A stretch of 64,000 nucleotides of DNA from Chlorobiota bacterium. Lineage in GTDB: Bacteria > Bacteroidota > Bacteroidia > Bacteroidales > JAADGE01. Each line of letters starts with the position of its first letter. The first letter of the stretch is position 1. Positions 49,504 through 59,066 of the stretch are shown piece by piece. The position numbers were made by a program, and so were the translations under genes. The notes beneath the pieces were generated by a model, which was not told where the DNA came from, searched no databases, and saw nothing but the letters and a program-made list of their open reading frames with translations. The DNA is taken from positions 1-64,000 of the forward strand of contig JAADGE010000082.1 in assembly GCA_013152535.1 (NCBI GenBank), given 5' to 3'.

Positions 49504-50562
49504 TTAGTGTTTACTTTCAAATTCTTTCATTACAGCAATAAGTGCATTAACGCTTTCAATATCAAGTGCATTGTAGAGTGAAGCTCTGAAGCCGCCGACA
49601 GAACGATGTCCTTTTATGCCCACCATTCCTTTGGAAGTTGCAAATTCAAGAAATTCGGCTTCAAAATCTTTGTATTCTTCATTCATAACAAAACAAACAT
49701 TCATAATTGAACGATCTTCTTTTGCAACAGTTCCTTTAAACAGTTTATTTCTGTCAATTTCATTATACATTGCGGATGCTTTTTCATTATTCCGTTTATT
49801 CATCCCTTCAACGCCGCCGTTTGCTTTAACCCATTTTAATGTTTGCAATGCCGTGAAAACAGAAATTACCGGAGGTGTGTTAAACATAGAATTTTTGTCA
49901 ATATGTGTTTGATAATTAAGCATTGTAGGGATTTTATGCTCAACTTTTCCGAGAACATCCTGACGAACAATAACAAATGTAACACCTGAAGGAGCAAGAT
50001 TTTTTTGAGCTCCTCCGTAAATTAAAGCATATTTTGAAATATCGACTTTACGACTGAAAATATCAGAAGACATATCGGCAATCAAAGGAACATTAATATC
50101 TAAATCTTCGTGATATTCAGTTCCGTAAATTGTATTATTTGTTGTAATGTGAACATAATCAGCATCTTCAGGTATGTCGTAACCTTTAGGAATTGAGAAG
50201 AAATCATCCCCTTTAATTTCAATAACTTCTCCGAACATTTTTGCTTCTTTAATCGCTTTTGTTGCCCAAGTTCCGGTATTGACATATAGTGCTTTTTTTC
50301 TCATTAAATTAAAAGGAATCATAGCAAATTGTGTGCTTGCGCCGCCGCCGAGAAATAAAACAGAGTAGCCTTCGGGAATATCCAGTAATTCTTTGAACAT
50401 TGCAACTGCATCGTTCATTACGGCATCAAATTCTTTTGATCTGTGAGATATGGAAGCCAAAGAAATACCTGTTCCCGCAAAATCTTTTAAGGCACTGATT
50501 GTTTCGTCAATTGCCGATTGAGGCAGAATTGACGGTCCGGCGTAAAAATTATGTTTTTTCAT
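49504..50562 (-). CDS. serC: Phosphoserine aminotransferase
   Basis: 352 residues from the ATG at 50562 ([14 protein letters not shown]); an upstream TTG would add an unsupported 14 residues. Fold-type I PLP enzyme: [21 protein letters not shown], the NNTIYGTE pocket, [10 protein letters not shown] and the Schiff-base Lys187 in [12 protein letters not shown]. Arg pair [13 protein letters not shown] is near the C-terminus. It makes phosphoserine from 3-phosphohydroxypyruvate and glutamate. It is first in the serC-serA-DUF1015 group. Confidence 0.96.
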   Translation of the reverse strand: MKKHNFYAGPSILPQSAIDETISALKDFAGTGISLASISHRSKEFDAVMNDAVAMFKELLDIPEGYSVLFLGGGASTQFAMIPFNLMRKKALYVNTGTWATKAIKEAKMFGEVIEIKGDDFFSIPKGYDIPEDADYVHITTNNTIYGTEYHEDLDINVPLIADMSSDIFSRKVDISKYALIYGGAQKNLAPSGVTFVIVRQDVLGKVEHKIPTMLNYQTHIDKNSMFNTPPVISVFTALQTLKWVKANGGVEGMNKRNNEKASAMYNEIDRNKLFKGTVAKEDRSIMNVCFVMNEEYKDFEAEFLEFATSKGMVGIKGHRSVGGFRASLYNALDIESVNALIAVMKEFESKH

Positions 50563-50598
50563 TTTATATGTATTAATTTGTTTTATTAAAATGATTTT

Positions 50599-50612
50599 TT
50601 GCAAATTTGCAA
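50599..50612. promoter_or_regulatory. 14-bp perfect palindrome TTGCAAATTTGCAA
   Basis: It lies between divergent serC and the TPR gene, 37 bases before the serC ATG. It contains an AAATTTG core that is close to a -7 box on either strand, so it may be a regulator site or a bidirectional promoter element. It resembles, but is not identical to, the 43-kb repeats. Confidence 0.4.
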
Positions 50613-50691
50613 TATTTTAACAAAATACGGAACTGTTTTTGAATGTTTTATAAAAAAAACGAAAAATATTTTTTAATGAAAATATATTCTT

Positions 50692-53367
50692 ATGAAAAAA
50701 CTTTACTTTTCTCTTATTTTTATGTTGATTTTTTCTTTAGGAGTCAATGCTCAAAGCCAGATTATTTTTAATAAAGCAAATGTTTTAACTTTTCTTATCA
50801 GATATGATCAAGGACAATCAAATATAAAAAATCAAATTTTCAGAAAAATAGCCCAAGGATATTCGAAACCGATTACAAATGTCAGTTTGACTTTTTCATT
50901 TAAACAACATCGACAAATTTTAAAACGCAGCAATCGTTTAGAATTTATTGTAAGCATAAATAATATTCGTATTACCGGAGATAATATGTATCGCGAATTT
51001 GATGTCGGAAAAACTCTGATCCCGAAGAAAATATCTTTTAACCTGCAATGGTTAAACGGCAACAATGTTATAGGAAATTATACATTTAATGATATAAATG
51101 TAACAGGAAGTAATGTTGAATTAGTGCATATGACAGTTACGGATACTATAAATACCGATAATTACAAAATAAGATTACTGAATAAGGTTTTTGATTATAC
51201 TGCAGAAAATAAAAGAGAATTTGATGCGCAAGTAATAAAGATTGATAATTATTATAATGAAAGTTTAAATGCTCGAGGCAGGTTACGTCGATTGAATAAT
51301 ATCAATTCAAACAGAGATTATCTGAGCCATCTTGAAAATTTGAATGAACTTTATCGTTTCAGAGATACTGCAAACAGTGCCGAGGTATATGTAAACACTG
51401 TAAAACAAAAAGATTTTTACAGGTTTTTACCTCTTAATACTTACGATCCGGCAGGTTTAAAAAATAAATTAAGTCAAATTTTAAATAAAGCACAAGTTTT
51501 AAAAGATGTGTGTAATGACTTGATTAACAGTTTTGACCAAATATATTACGAAAGAGGTATTGAAATGCTGGCAAGACATAATCCGGGGCAGGCAGATTTT
51601 TATTTTAATAAATCAATAGAAATAAATCCGAATTATGCACCTGCTCATTTTCAATTGGCTCGTTTGTATTATAATTCGGGTTATGTTGATAAAGCTATTA
51701 ATAAGTTGTTTCAAATCAGAGGAATGAATCCGGATACGGAAACAAAAATTCAAACCGTTGAACTGGCTCGCGGAATTTATAATGATTTTTTGCTGAACGC
51801 TTCCGAGATGAATAATAACGGAAGATATGATGATGCTATCGGAACATTAACAACAGCTGCTCAAATTTGCAGAGATTTTCCTGAAGTTCGATGCAGACAA
51901 AATATGGATGTTGAATTAGCTCGTGCAATTAACGGTAAATATCATTTGATAATAAATACGGTTGATGTTAACTTTAAAAATAATAATTTGCAGGAAGCTG
52001 AAAAAGTTATTAATGATGCAATTACTTTTGCAAATCAGAACAGAGATTTTATTACTAATCAAACAGATATTAATCAAAGAATTTCAACATTATATCACCG
52101 ATATATTACAAGAGCTAATAAGTTATCTTATAATAAAAAATATATTAAAGCAATTAACAATTACGATAATGCGGCACGAATTTGTAACGGGTATCAACAA
52201 ATAAATTGTACGGATGCTTTGGCAAAAGGCTATATAAAAGCACGAAACGGAATTTATTTTTCATATCTTTCTGATGCAGAAAGGAGTTTCAGAACCGGAA
52301 ATAATGAAAATGCCGAAAGTTATGCCGACAAAGCAATTGCATATCGTAAAAAATATGATTTAAAACAAAGCACTAAAGAAGACCGTTTATTTTTAAATAT
52401 AAAACAAGCAATTTATAACAGTGTTATTTCAGACGGGAAAACTTTTGCATCAAAAGGCAAATATCAAGATGCTTTGGATAAATTTGACAGAGCAACAACG
52501 ATTCAATCCGAATTCGGTATCCGCAAAAATTTAAAGTTAAATACATATATAAGCAGTGCTGCCGAAAATCTTGTTCTTGATATTATTGCAAACGGAAGAA
52601 GTAAAGTAAAAGTAAATGATTTACAAAAAGCAAGACAATTATATAATGAAGCTAAAATAATTTCGGAAAAATACAGTATTGAAAATAATCCGAAAGTGTA
52701 TCAGGCAAGAACAGATTTAAAAAAGTTAATTTTCAAACGAGAATGTATTAATGCACAAAATGCTTATGACCTGATAGTTATAAAAGCATCTGATTTGATA
52801 AATTCAGGTAAATATATTGAAGCAGATAATAAATTTAACGAAGCATTAAATTTGGCAAAAAAATATGCACAATGTGAAATCGATACCAAAAAAGCGGCAA
52901 CTAAAAAGGATTATATTTATCCGGCAGTAAAATATTTAAAAGATATTGAAACGGTTAACAGTTATTTACAGCGAAAAAATTATAAATCTGCAATTAGTAC
53001 ATATATGGCTGTTGAAGATTATTATAAAGTTCAAAATGTTTCGGAATACGGTATAAAGCATATCCCTTTGTTTGAGTTTATTCAAAAGTCGTACAGTGAT
53101 TTTATTATTTATGCCGTAGGTTTTTACAATCACAACAAAAATTATGATAAAGCATTGGATTTATTAAGAGAATTAAGCCGCAGGCAAACTAAAAGTAAAT
53201 ATACCAAAGAAATGCAAACTGTATTGGCAACCGATATGTCAACAAAAGATTTTAACGCAGACCCGAAAGGCAATTATAAATCATACATTGCCAAATATAC
53301 CGGAGGGAACAAATTCTTTAAATATTTTAAAAGAGCATATAAAAAACAGTGGAAAAACTTGGATTAA
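50692..53367 (+). CDS. Exported TPR-containing protein
   Basis: 891 residues with a signal peptide (1-20, ending VNAQ). Residues 20-150 are a beta-rich domain with no recognised family. TPR-like helical repeats run from about residue 280 onward, clearest at GQADFYFNKSIEINPNYAPAHFQLARLYYNSGYVDKAI. Less regular repeats follow with recurring NGRYDDAIGTLTTAAQIC, NKKYIKAINNYDNAARIC, KGKYQDALDKFDRATTIQ, SGKYIEADNKFNEALNLA. The long solenoid probably mediates protein contacts in the periplasm. Function unknown. It is divergent from serC. Confidence 0.82.
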   Translation: MKKLYFSLIFMLIFSLGVNAQSQIIFNKANVLTFLIRYDQGQSNIKNQIFRKIAQGYSKPITNVSLTFSFKQHRQILKRSNRLEFIVSINNIRITGDNMYREFDVGKTLIPKKISFNLQWLNGNNVIGNYTFNDINVTGSNVELVHMTVTDTINTDNYKIRLLNKVFDYTAENKREFDAQVIKIDNYYNESLNARGRLRRLNNINSNRDYLSHLENLNELYRFRDTANSAEVYVNTVKQKDFYRFLPLNTYDPAGLKNKLSQILNKAQVLKDVCNDLINSFDQIYYERGIEMLARHNPGQADFYFNKSIEINPNYAPAHFQLARLYYNSGYVDKAINKLFQIRGMNPDTETKIQTVELARGIYNDFLLNASEMNNNGRYDDAIGTLTTAAQICRDFPEVRCRQNMDVELARAINGKYHLIINTVDVNFKNNNLQEAEKVINDAITFANQNRDFITNQTDINQRISTLYHRYITRANKLSYNKKYIKAINNYDNAARICNGYQQINCTDALAKGYIKARNGIYFSYLSDAERSFRTGNNENAESYADKAIAYRKKYDLKQSTKEDRLFLNIKQAIYNSVISDGKTFASKGKYQDALDKFDRATTIQSEFGIRKNLKLNTYISSAAENLVLDIIANGRSKVKVNDLQKARQLYNEAKIISEKYSIENNPKVYQARTDLKKLIFKRECINAQNAYDLIVIKASDLINSGKYIEADNKFNEALNLAKKYAQCEIDTKKAATKKDYIYPAVKYLKDIETVNSYLQRKNYKSAISTYMAVEDYYKVQNVSEYGIKHIPLFEFIQKSYSDFIIYAVGFYNHNKNYDKALDLLRELSRRQTKSKYTKEMQTVLATDMSTKDFNADPKGNYKSYIAKYTGGNKFFKYFKRAYKKQWKNLD

Positions 53368-53457
53368 ATTTTCCGACAAAGCAGTATCCTGAAATTGTGT
53401 AAAGTTGACTGATATATGTTGCTTTCTGTTTACTTTTTTTTAGGTTTTAGCTTACAA

Positions 53458-55515
53458 TTACTTCTCAATTTTAATCCGTGCATCAACTGCAATAACATCT
53501 TTTGCTGTTCCCAACAAAGGATTCAAGTCCATTTCAGTAATTTCCGGTGCTGCTTCCGATAATGCCGAAAGACGCACGATTATATCGGTAAATTTATCTT
53601 GGTTTATGCCTTCTTGTCCGCGTGTGCCTTCAATTAATTTATAGGATTTTAACGACTTAATCATTTTAAATGCTTCATTTTTGCTGACAGGCGATAAAAT
53701 TGTTGATACGTCTTTCAACACTTCAATAAAAATACCGCCCATACCGGCTAATATAATATGTCCGAATTTATCTTCATATTTTGCTCCGGCAAACAGTTCA
53801 ATTCCGCTCAGCATCGGTTGCATAAGTATACCGGTTGTGTTTTTTATTTTTATCATACGTTCGAACTCTTTAATTACCTGTTCTTCGTTCTTAACATTTA
53901 AAACCACACCGCCGACATCTGATTTATGAACAGGACCTATAACTTTCATTACCAACGGAAAGCCTATTTTTTTAGCTTCCGTAACGGCTGTTTGCAAATT
54001 ATCGGTAACAATTTCTTTGGCTCTGTTAATGCCTGAGGCGTCTAATAATTGTTGAACATTTTCAGGGGTTAAATAACCTTTGTCGGCATTATCAATGACT
54101 TCTCGGATTTTTTGTTTATTAATTTCGGGCAGAATTATGTTTGTCGATTTTGGTTTCGATGTGTAATAAATTTTTGAAAGTGCATTACCGAGCAAAACTT
54201 CTTCGGGAAAAAATACGCGACCTTTTGAAATAAATTCTTTAATTTCTTCTTTTGCTTCACTTAAAGACGGTAAAACCGGAAAAATCGGTTTTTTGCAGGT
54301 TACCATTTTTTTATCTATTACATCATAAGCATCAAAAACTTTGCTTAAACCGGGAGTTCCGAAAATTACGACCATTGCATCAATATCATCAAATTTGTTT
54401 TCACAATAATCAATAATATCGGAAAGTTGTTCGGCGGTGCCTGTTGCCAAAAAATCTATCGGATTAACAACGGAAGAACCGGGATATAATTTTTCGAGAA
54501 GTTTTGCGGCTTTTTTACCTTCAATTTTCGGAATGTTTAACCCGCCTTTTTCGAGTGCATCGGTAAGCATAACGGCAGGACCGCCGGCATGTGTGATAAT
54601 TGCAATATTTTTGCCTTGTAATTCGGGATGCATAAAAACTGAAGCAACAGTAATGAGTTCTTGTCTTCCGTAACAGCGAACAATACCGGCTTTTTTAAAC
54701 AGTGCACCAACAGCAACATCGGAACTTGCCAAAGCTCCGGTATGCGATGATGCAGCACGACTCCCGGCTGATGAGCTTCCTGCTTTTACCGCTGCTATTT
54801 TACACCCTTTTCGGATTAAGGAACTTGCATGTTTTAATAATTTTCGAGGTTTGTTAATTTGTTCGAGGTATAACAATTTAACTTTCGGACTTATGCCTTC
54901 TTTATAATTTAAATCCATATATTCCAAAATCTCTTCCACGCCTGTTTGTGCACTGTTTCCTACGGAATATAAACTTGCAAAACGCAATCCGTTCGGAATC
55001 CCGAGTTCTGTAATAAAAACAGCTGTTGCTCCGGAACCGGAAATAAAATCAACGCCTTGCGGGTCTAATTTAGGAATAGGCGAAGTGAAAACACCGTGAT
55101 AATTCGGTGTAAGTACTCCGATACCGTTCGGACCGATTAACACACCTTTAACTTTATTGATTATTTCAACAATTTCATGTTCTGTTTTTGCACCTTCTTC
55201 GTTTGTTTCACTGAAACCGGCAGAAAGTATAATAAATGCTTTGGTATTTTTGGTATTTGCCAGAATATTAACGGCATCAATACAAAATTTTGCTGAAATT
55301 GCCAATATTGCAAGTTCTGTTTCGGGCAATTCATTCAAATTCTTATAAGATTTTATTCCCTGAACTTCTTCTTGTTTCGGGTTCGCAACATATAGTTTTC
55401 CTTGATAGTTTCCTTTAATAATATTATATAAAACTTTTCCTCCTGGTTTGTGAATATCATCAGAACCGCCGACTATTACAATGCTTTTCGGATTTAATAA
55501 TTGTTGATTTATCAT
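53458..55515 (-). CDS. ADP-forming acyl-CoA (acetyl-CoA) synthetase, fused alpha-beta chains
   Basis: 685 residues. The alpha part (1-450) has a CoA-binding Rossmann domain (SIVIVGGSDD...GGKVLYNI), succinyl-CoA ligase-like domains, and the phosphorylated His258 in GSRAASSHTGALA. The beta part (about 460-685) is an ATP-grasp domain (KIGFPLVMKVIGPVHKSDVGGV, MDLNPLL). It forms acetate or another acid plus ATP from acyl-CoA, ADP and phosphate; archaeal and anaerobe Acd enzymes are examples. With butyrate kinase elsewhere in the window it points to fermentative energy conservation. It is transcribed alone. Confidence 0.92.
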   Translation of the reverse strand: MINQQLLNPKSIVIVGGSDDIHKPGGKVLYNIIKGNYQGKLYVANPKQEEVQGIKSYKNLNELPETELAILAISAKFCIDAVNILANTKNTKAFIILSAGFSETNEEGAKTEHEIVEIINKVKGVLIGPNGIGVLTPNYHGVFTSPIPKLDPQGVDFISGSGATAVFITELGIPNGLRFASLYSVGNSAQTGVEEILEYMDLNYKEGISPKVKLLYLEQINKPRKLLKHASSLIRKGCKIAAVKAGSSSAGSRAASSHTGALASSDVAVGALFKKAGIVRCYGRQELITVASVFMHPELQGKNIAIITHAGGPAVMLTDALEKGGLNIPKIEGKKAAKLLEKLYPGSSVVNPIDFLATGTAEQLSDIIDYCENKFDDIDAMVVIFGTPGLSKVFDAYDVIDKKMVTCKKPIFPVLPSLSEAKEEIKEFISKGRVFFPEEVLLGNALSKIYYTSKPKSTNIILPEINKQKIREVIDNADKGYLTPENVQQLLDASGINRAKEIVTDNLQTAVTEAKKIGFPLVMKVIGPVHKSDVGGVVLNVKNEEQVIKEFERMIKIKNTTGILMQPMLSGIELFAGAKYEDKFGHIILAGMGGIFIEVLKDVSTILSPVSKNEAFKMIKSLKSYKLIEGTRGQEGINQDKFTDIIVRLSALSEAAPEITEMDLNPLLGTAKDVIAVDARIKIEK

Positions 55516-55611
55516 TTTTAATTTAATTTTTGTTCATATTTTCAACAAAAATAGAATAATTATTTTAAGTTTTTTATGACACAAAACATACTTGTATATT
55601 AAAGTTTATAC

Positions 55612-55643
55612 AAACCGTGCCACGCTTCTGCGTGGCACGGTTA
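55612..55643 (-). terminator. Terminator after the papain-like lipoprotein gene
   Basis: A perfect 13-bp stem AACCGTGCCACGC/GCGTGGCACGGTT with a TTCT loop, then an AT-rich tail. It is GC-rich against the local base composition. Confidence 0.8.
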
Positions 55644-55667
55644 ATAAAAATTTCAGCTTTAATAAAA

Positions 55668-57359
55668 TTAATTATTAGTTTTTCCGTAACTTTTATTATT
55701 TGATTTATTAAAAGCAGCGGCTTTTCGTTGAATATCACCTGAAGCCAATCGGTAATTAATTAATTTCCTGATTTCTTTTGTACTGTATGTATTAAGATGT
55801 TGATTATTTATTACGGTTTGCCTCGGGGAATCATCGCCCATTTTCGGATTTAATTTCTTTTCAAAATTTTTAGCAGGCTGTTCTTGCATTACACCATTGC
55901 TGAATGTGATTGGACCGCCTTCAGAATCTGTTAAATAAAAATAATTATTTGATTCATCAAATTCTTTAATGACATCATATCCGTCAACAATAATAAGAAG
56001 ATAATAATCTCCTGTTATTGAAGGCATTGTATATTGCCAGCTAAAGCGGTCGCCTTCAGGTGTGTTTCCGTAAACAGAATAAGCAACACTCTGTCCTGAC
56101 GGAACATCAACCCAATTCCACCAATTCTGATCAATTTCACTGTCTCCGTTTGTTCCTAAACTTCCGTTTCCTCCTTGTGTCCATGTTCCGTCTGTATTAT
56201 CATCACTATAATAATCATATAGTAAAATGCCGTAATCATTTGCATTGTTTGCATTGTAATAAATGTAAAGAATATTCCAATCTCTTGATGAAGGAATATA
56301 ATTAGTTCCTGTATTATAGGCGTTATATTTTGCTACACGGGCACGCGGATTTGTGTTTCCGGGATCTGAAACATCATCATGAAGGTCATATAATTCCCAA
56401 GCCATTAAATCATAACCTGAATTAATATCACCGTCATCAACTTGATGGTCTCCGTCTGAATCAGGATTAGAAAAAACATTAGTTGCGGCAAATGCACAAA
56501 AAGCAAAATCACCGCTTACAAAGAAGTTGTAATCAACCCAAATGTAACCGTTGTCGCCCCAGCTTGTACCCCAGGTATTTACAATACGGAAAGCACCGTT
56601 ATTTCCTTTACTGTCATCATAACCGCAAAGAGTCATCGCATGATAAGCATTTTGACCTTGGTAGTCTTCTGTATCACTGTATATTACATCACTCGAATTC
56701 CAAGCCATAAAATTTTCTCCGAGTTTTGCTCCGAAAGTTAGTACTCTTCCTTGAGCCAAATATTGTTTTATTGTTTTAATCTTAACATCTACTTGCCGAT
56801 AACTTTCAATTTTGTATTTGGCTGCATTTGTATTTTCGGTTCCTGAAGGAGAACTTGAGCAATCACCCAAATTTGTATATGGTGTTGTTGCTAAATCAGC
56901 TACTCCGCCGGATATCATAGCATCGTAAGCCGGTTCAAAGCCTGTTCCGTTACAATCATCTCCTTTTTTAGCACTCGGAATAGACCAAAATAAATATTTA
57001 GGACTGAATATTTGACTGTTGTTGAATGTTGTTCGGTGATTATCATCCCAAGCTTCCAAAAACGATTTGTGATTGTAACCGGTTGCCCAGGCAACGCATG
57101 TTCCGTATGAACCCTGATCACCTATCGGCGGAAAATATGCCGATAAATCAACTGAACCGGGAAGTTGACCCGAACCGAGATAAATGTCATTTTCAATAGC
57201 AGTTGTATCATCGCCCATAGTGCCGCCCAGACCAAACCAACCGAGGGCTTGTGAAAGGTTATTCAAAGAATTAGGGTTATCCGGATCACAACTCGGGAGA
57301 ACTGCAAACAGACCGATGACAAAACTTAAAATTAAAATTTTGTTAATTAATTTTTTCAT
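55668..57359 (-). CDS. Papain-like (C1A) lipoprotein protease with CARDB-like C-terminal domain
   Basis: 563 residues. The lipobox LPSC gives a lipidated Cys24. The C1A peptidase domain (about 70-300) has oxyanion Gln82 and catalytic Cys88 in DQGSYGTCVAWA, His in NAYHAMTLCGYD and Asn in VNTWGTSWGDNGY. Next come an Asp-rich segment PDSDGDHQVDDGDINSGYD, like a single calcium-binding EF-hand/dockerin loop, and a beta domain ending LIIVDGYDVIKEFDESNNYF, typical of CARDB. It is likely anchored in the outer membrane and degrades external proteins. Confidence 0.88.
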   Translation of the reverse strand: MKKLINKILILSFVIGLFAVLPSCDPDNPNSLNNLSQALGWFGLGGTMGDDTTAIENDIYLGSGQLPGSVDLSAYFPPIGDQGSYGTCVAWATGYNHKSFLEAWDDNHRTTFNNSQIFSPKYLFWSIPSAKKGDDCNGTGFEPAYDAMISGGVADLATTPYTNLGDCSSSPSGTENTNAAKYKIESYRQVDVKIKTIKQYLAQGRVLTFGAKLGENFMAWNSSDVIYSDTEDYQGQNAYHAMTLCGYDDSKGNNGAFRIVNTWGTSWGDNGYIWVDYNFFVSGDFAFCAFAATNVFSNPDSDGDHQVDDGDINSGYDLMAWELYDLHDDVSDPGNTNPRARVAKYNAYNTGTNYIPSSRDWNILYIYYNANNANDYGILLYDYYSDDNTDGTWTQGGNGSLGTNGDSEIDQNWWNWVDVPSGQSVAYSVYGNTPEGDRFSWQYTMPSITGDYYLLIIVDGYDVIKEFDESNNYFYLTDSEGGPITFSNGVMQEQPAKNFEKKLNPKMGDDSPRQTVINNQHLNTYSTKEIRKLINYRLASGDIQRKAAAFNKSNNKSYGKTNN

Positions 57360-57432
57360 AATATTTAGGTTTAATTTTAGATTAATAAGGTTATAAAGAT
57401 ATAACTTTTTTCTGAATTGGTATTTTGATAAG

Positions 57433-58383
57433 TTATTTTTTTAGAAGTATAAATGTATTGTCATCTGTAAAATCACTCTCTTTCAATAGTTTTATCTTAA
57501 AATTTTCAGGATTTGAAATATAGAAAATACTGTTTTCAAATGTTAATATTCCCGAAATTTCAGCATCTTTAAATTTTGTTTCCGAAAAAAATAAACAGTT
57601 TTTAAATTCAGAAATCATATTGAATTTGCATTTTAAAAACTCGGTTCTTCCCCTGAATACCGAAGTATTAAATTTTATTGACCTGTAAAATTCAGAATAA
57701 TTAAAAAATACATCATCGAAGAATTTAACTTTAGTAAAATCTGCATTTCTATTAAATTTTACGGATGCAAATCTTGCACTTCGGTTAAATTCAGACAGCT
57801 GAAACAGCACATTATCGTCAAAAACAGCATCAGAAATATTGAAATATCCGGAGCTTTCTATAATGTTAAATTTAGCATATTTTATAAAATGCGACTTACT
57901 GAAATTTGCACCTTTAGGACTAAAAAATGCTGATTCAAAGTTTGTTAAATTTTGAAACATTGAGTTTGAAAAGATTGCGACATCTTTAAAATCGGAATAG
58001 GAAAAATCAACAGTATCCTGAAATGTGCAGTTTACAAAGCATACACTTTTGTTAAACTCGGATATAATCCTGAATTCATTATTTTTTTTATGAGCAATTA
58101 TTTTTCCTTTAAAAGTGCAATCGTAGAATGTAAGAGCCGAATTTATCGTATGTTTTATTAAATTCGCATTAACCAAATATTTTTCTTTGCTTTTTGTAAA
58201 ATCAATGTCTCCGATAATAGTTGCATTTCTTAAAATTATGTTTTTTTCTTTACTTAATTTATTGTTTATTTCGGAAGCATCAATAATTTTGCTTCTTGAA
58301 TCGTCAAAATTGATTTTTTCTTCTTTGTTGCAGGAAATAAGCAATGTTAACGGAATTATAAAGACGAAAATAAGATTTTTCAT
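57433..58383 (-). CDS. Pentapeptide-repeat lipoprotein
   Basis: 316 residues. The lipobox LLISC gives a lipid Cys near residue 18. From about residue 50 to 300 it has pentapeptide-like repeats on an F-centred A(N/D/K)F-x-x pattern: DFTKS, TFYDC, CFVNC, DFSYSDF, NFESAFF, NFSKSHF, DFTKVKF, EFLKCKF, KFKDAEI. These form a right-handed beta-helix. The role of membrane-anchored pentapeptide proteins is unclear. Its ATG overlaps the stop of the class II aldolase gene (TAATG), so the two are translationally coupled. Confidence 0.8.
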   Translation of the reverse strand: MKNLIFVFIIPLTLLISCNKEEKINFDDSRSKIIDASEINNKLSKEKNIILRNATIIGDIDFTKSKEKYLVNANLIKHTINSALTFYDCTFKGKIIAHKKNNEFRIISEFNKSVCFVNCTFQDTVDFSYSDFKDVAIFSNSMFQNLTNFESAFFSPKGANFSKSHFIKYAKFNIIESSGYFNISDAVFDDNVLFQLSEFNRSARFASVKFNRNADFTKVKFFDDVFFNYSEFYRSIKFNTSVFRGRTEFLKCKFNMISEFKNCLFFSETKFKDAEISGILTFENSIFYISNPENFKIKLLKESDFTDDNTFILLKK

Positions 58384-58982
58384 TATTTAAAGGATTTACA
58401 TTTGTTCAGAAAAAAATATGTTTGTTCTCCGGCATCTTGCATTGTGTTTCCCAACGATACAAAACCGTGATTTTTTAAAATGATAAAATCAGAGTTGTGC
58501 AGCAAATTTAAAGCATTTTTTGCAAATTCAACAGTACCGTAGGGTAATTCTTTTTCAGTAGTCGGAATATTTAATTGTTCGGCATGTTTCAAAATTTCGG
58601 GAGAATGCCCGTGAAATATTGCATTAATATCGTTCCTGTTTTTATAAATAAGAAAGTGCATTATTGATTCTGATGAAGGTTCTTTCTCGCCTTTTCCGGT
58701 AATTAAATTTTGATTTTTATAATAATTTATAACTTCAGAGAAATCCGTATTCACCATGCTGTCGTTCAGTGCTGTACGGCTTGCCGTAATTATAAAATTA
58801 TTTTCTTTTGAATTAAGTCTGAAACTTAAATTTCCGGAGGAACCGCCGGGATAGGGAGGTGCTAAATTTTTATGATTAAAAACAGCACACCAATATTTCA
58901 ATTCATACAATAAAGGATGTTCACTTATCGTTTTGCCGATGTTTTTGTAATTAAATTTTACACCGTTGTAAGGTTCTGCCAT
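58383..58982 (-). CDS. Class II aldolase/adducin family protein
   Basis: 199 residues from the ATG at 58982 (MAEPYNGVKF); a start 72 bases upstream would leave no room for a promoter before the divergent gene. The zinc-site pattern is visible: GGSSGNLSFRL, then FHGHSPEILKHA with the metal His pair and KNHGFVSLG with the third His. Family members are fuculose/ribulose phosphate aldolases or epimerases; the substrate is not evident. An N-terminal segment YWCAVFNHKN is less typical. It overlaps the pentapeptide gene by one base. Confidence 0.85.
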   Translation of the reverse strand: MAEPYNGVKFNYKNIGKTISEHPLLYELKYWCAVFNHKNLAPPYPGGSSGNLSFRLNSKENNFIITASRTALNDSMVNTDFSEVINYYKNQNLITGKGEKEPSSESIMHFLIYKNRNDINAIFHGHSPEILKHAEQLNIPTTEKELPYGTVEFAKNALNLLHNSDFIILKNHGFVSLGNTMQDAGEQTYFFLNKCKSFK

Positions 58983-59066
58983 ATCAAAAAATAAAAACGC
59001 ATAAAAATAAGCTTTTTTTGATATTATTTGAATGATTGTTTTTAATTTTGACAAAATTTTCTTAAT

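Noticed and set aside
50563-50604. TTG-initiated N-terminal extension of serC
   Set aside because: The family starts at the [11 protein letters not shown] motif; the extra residues are unsupported and overlap the palindrome.
53368-53457. Terminator between the TPR gene and the acyl-CoA synthetase gene
   Set aside because: Only a loose AAAGCA...TGCTTT pairing is seen, with too many mismatches to call.
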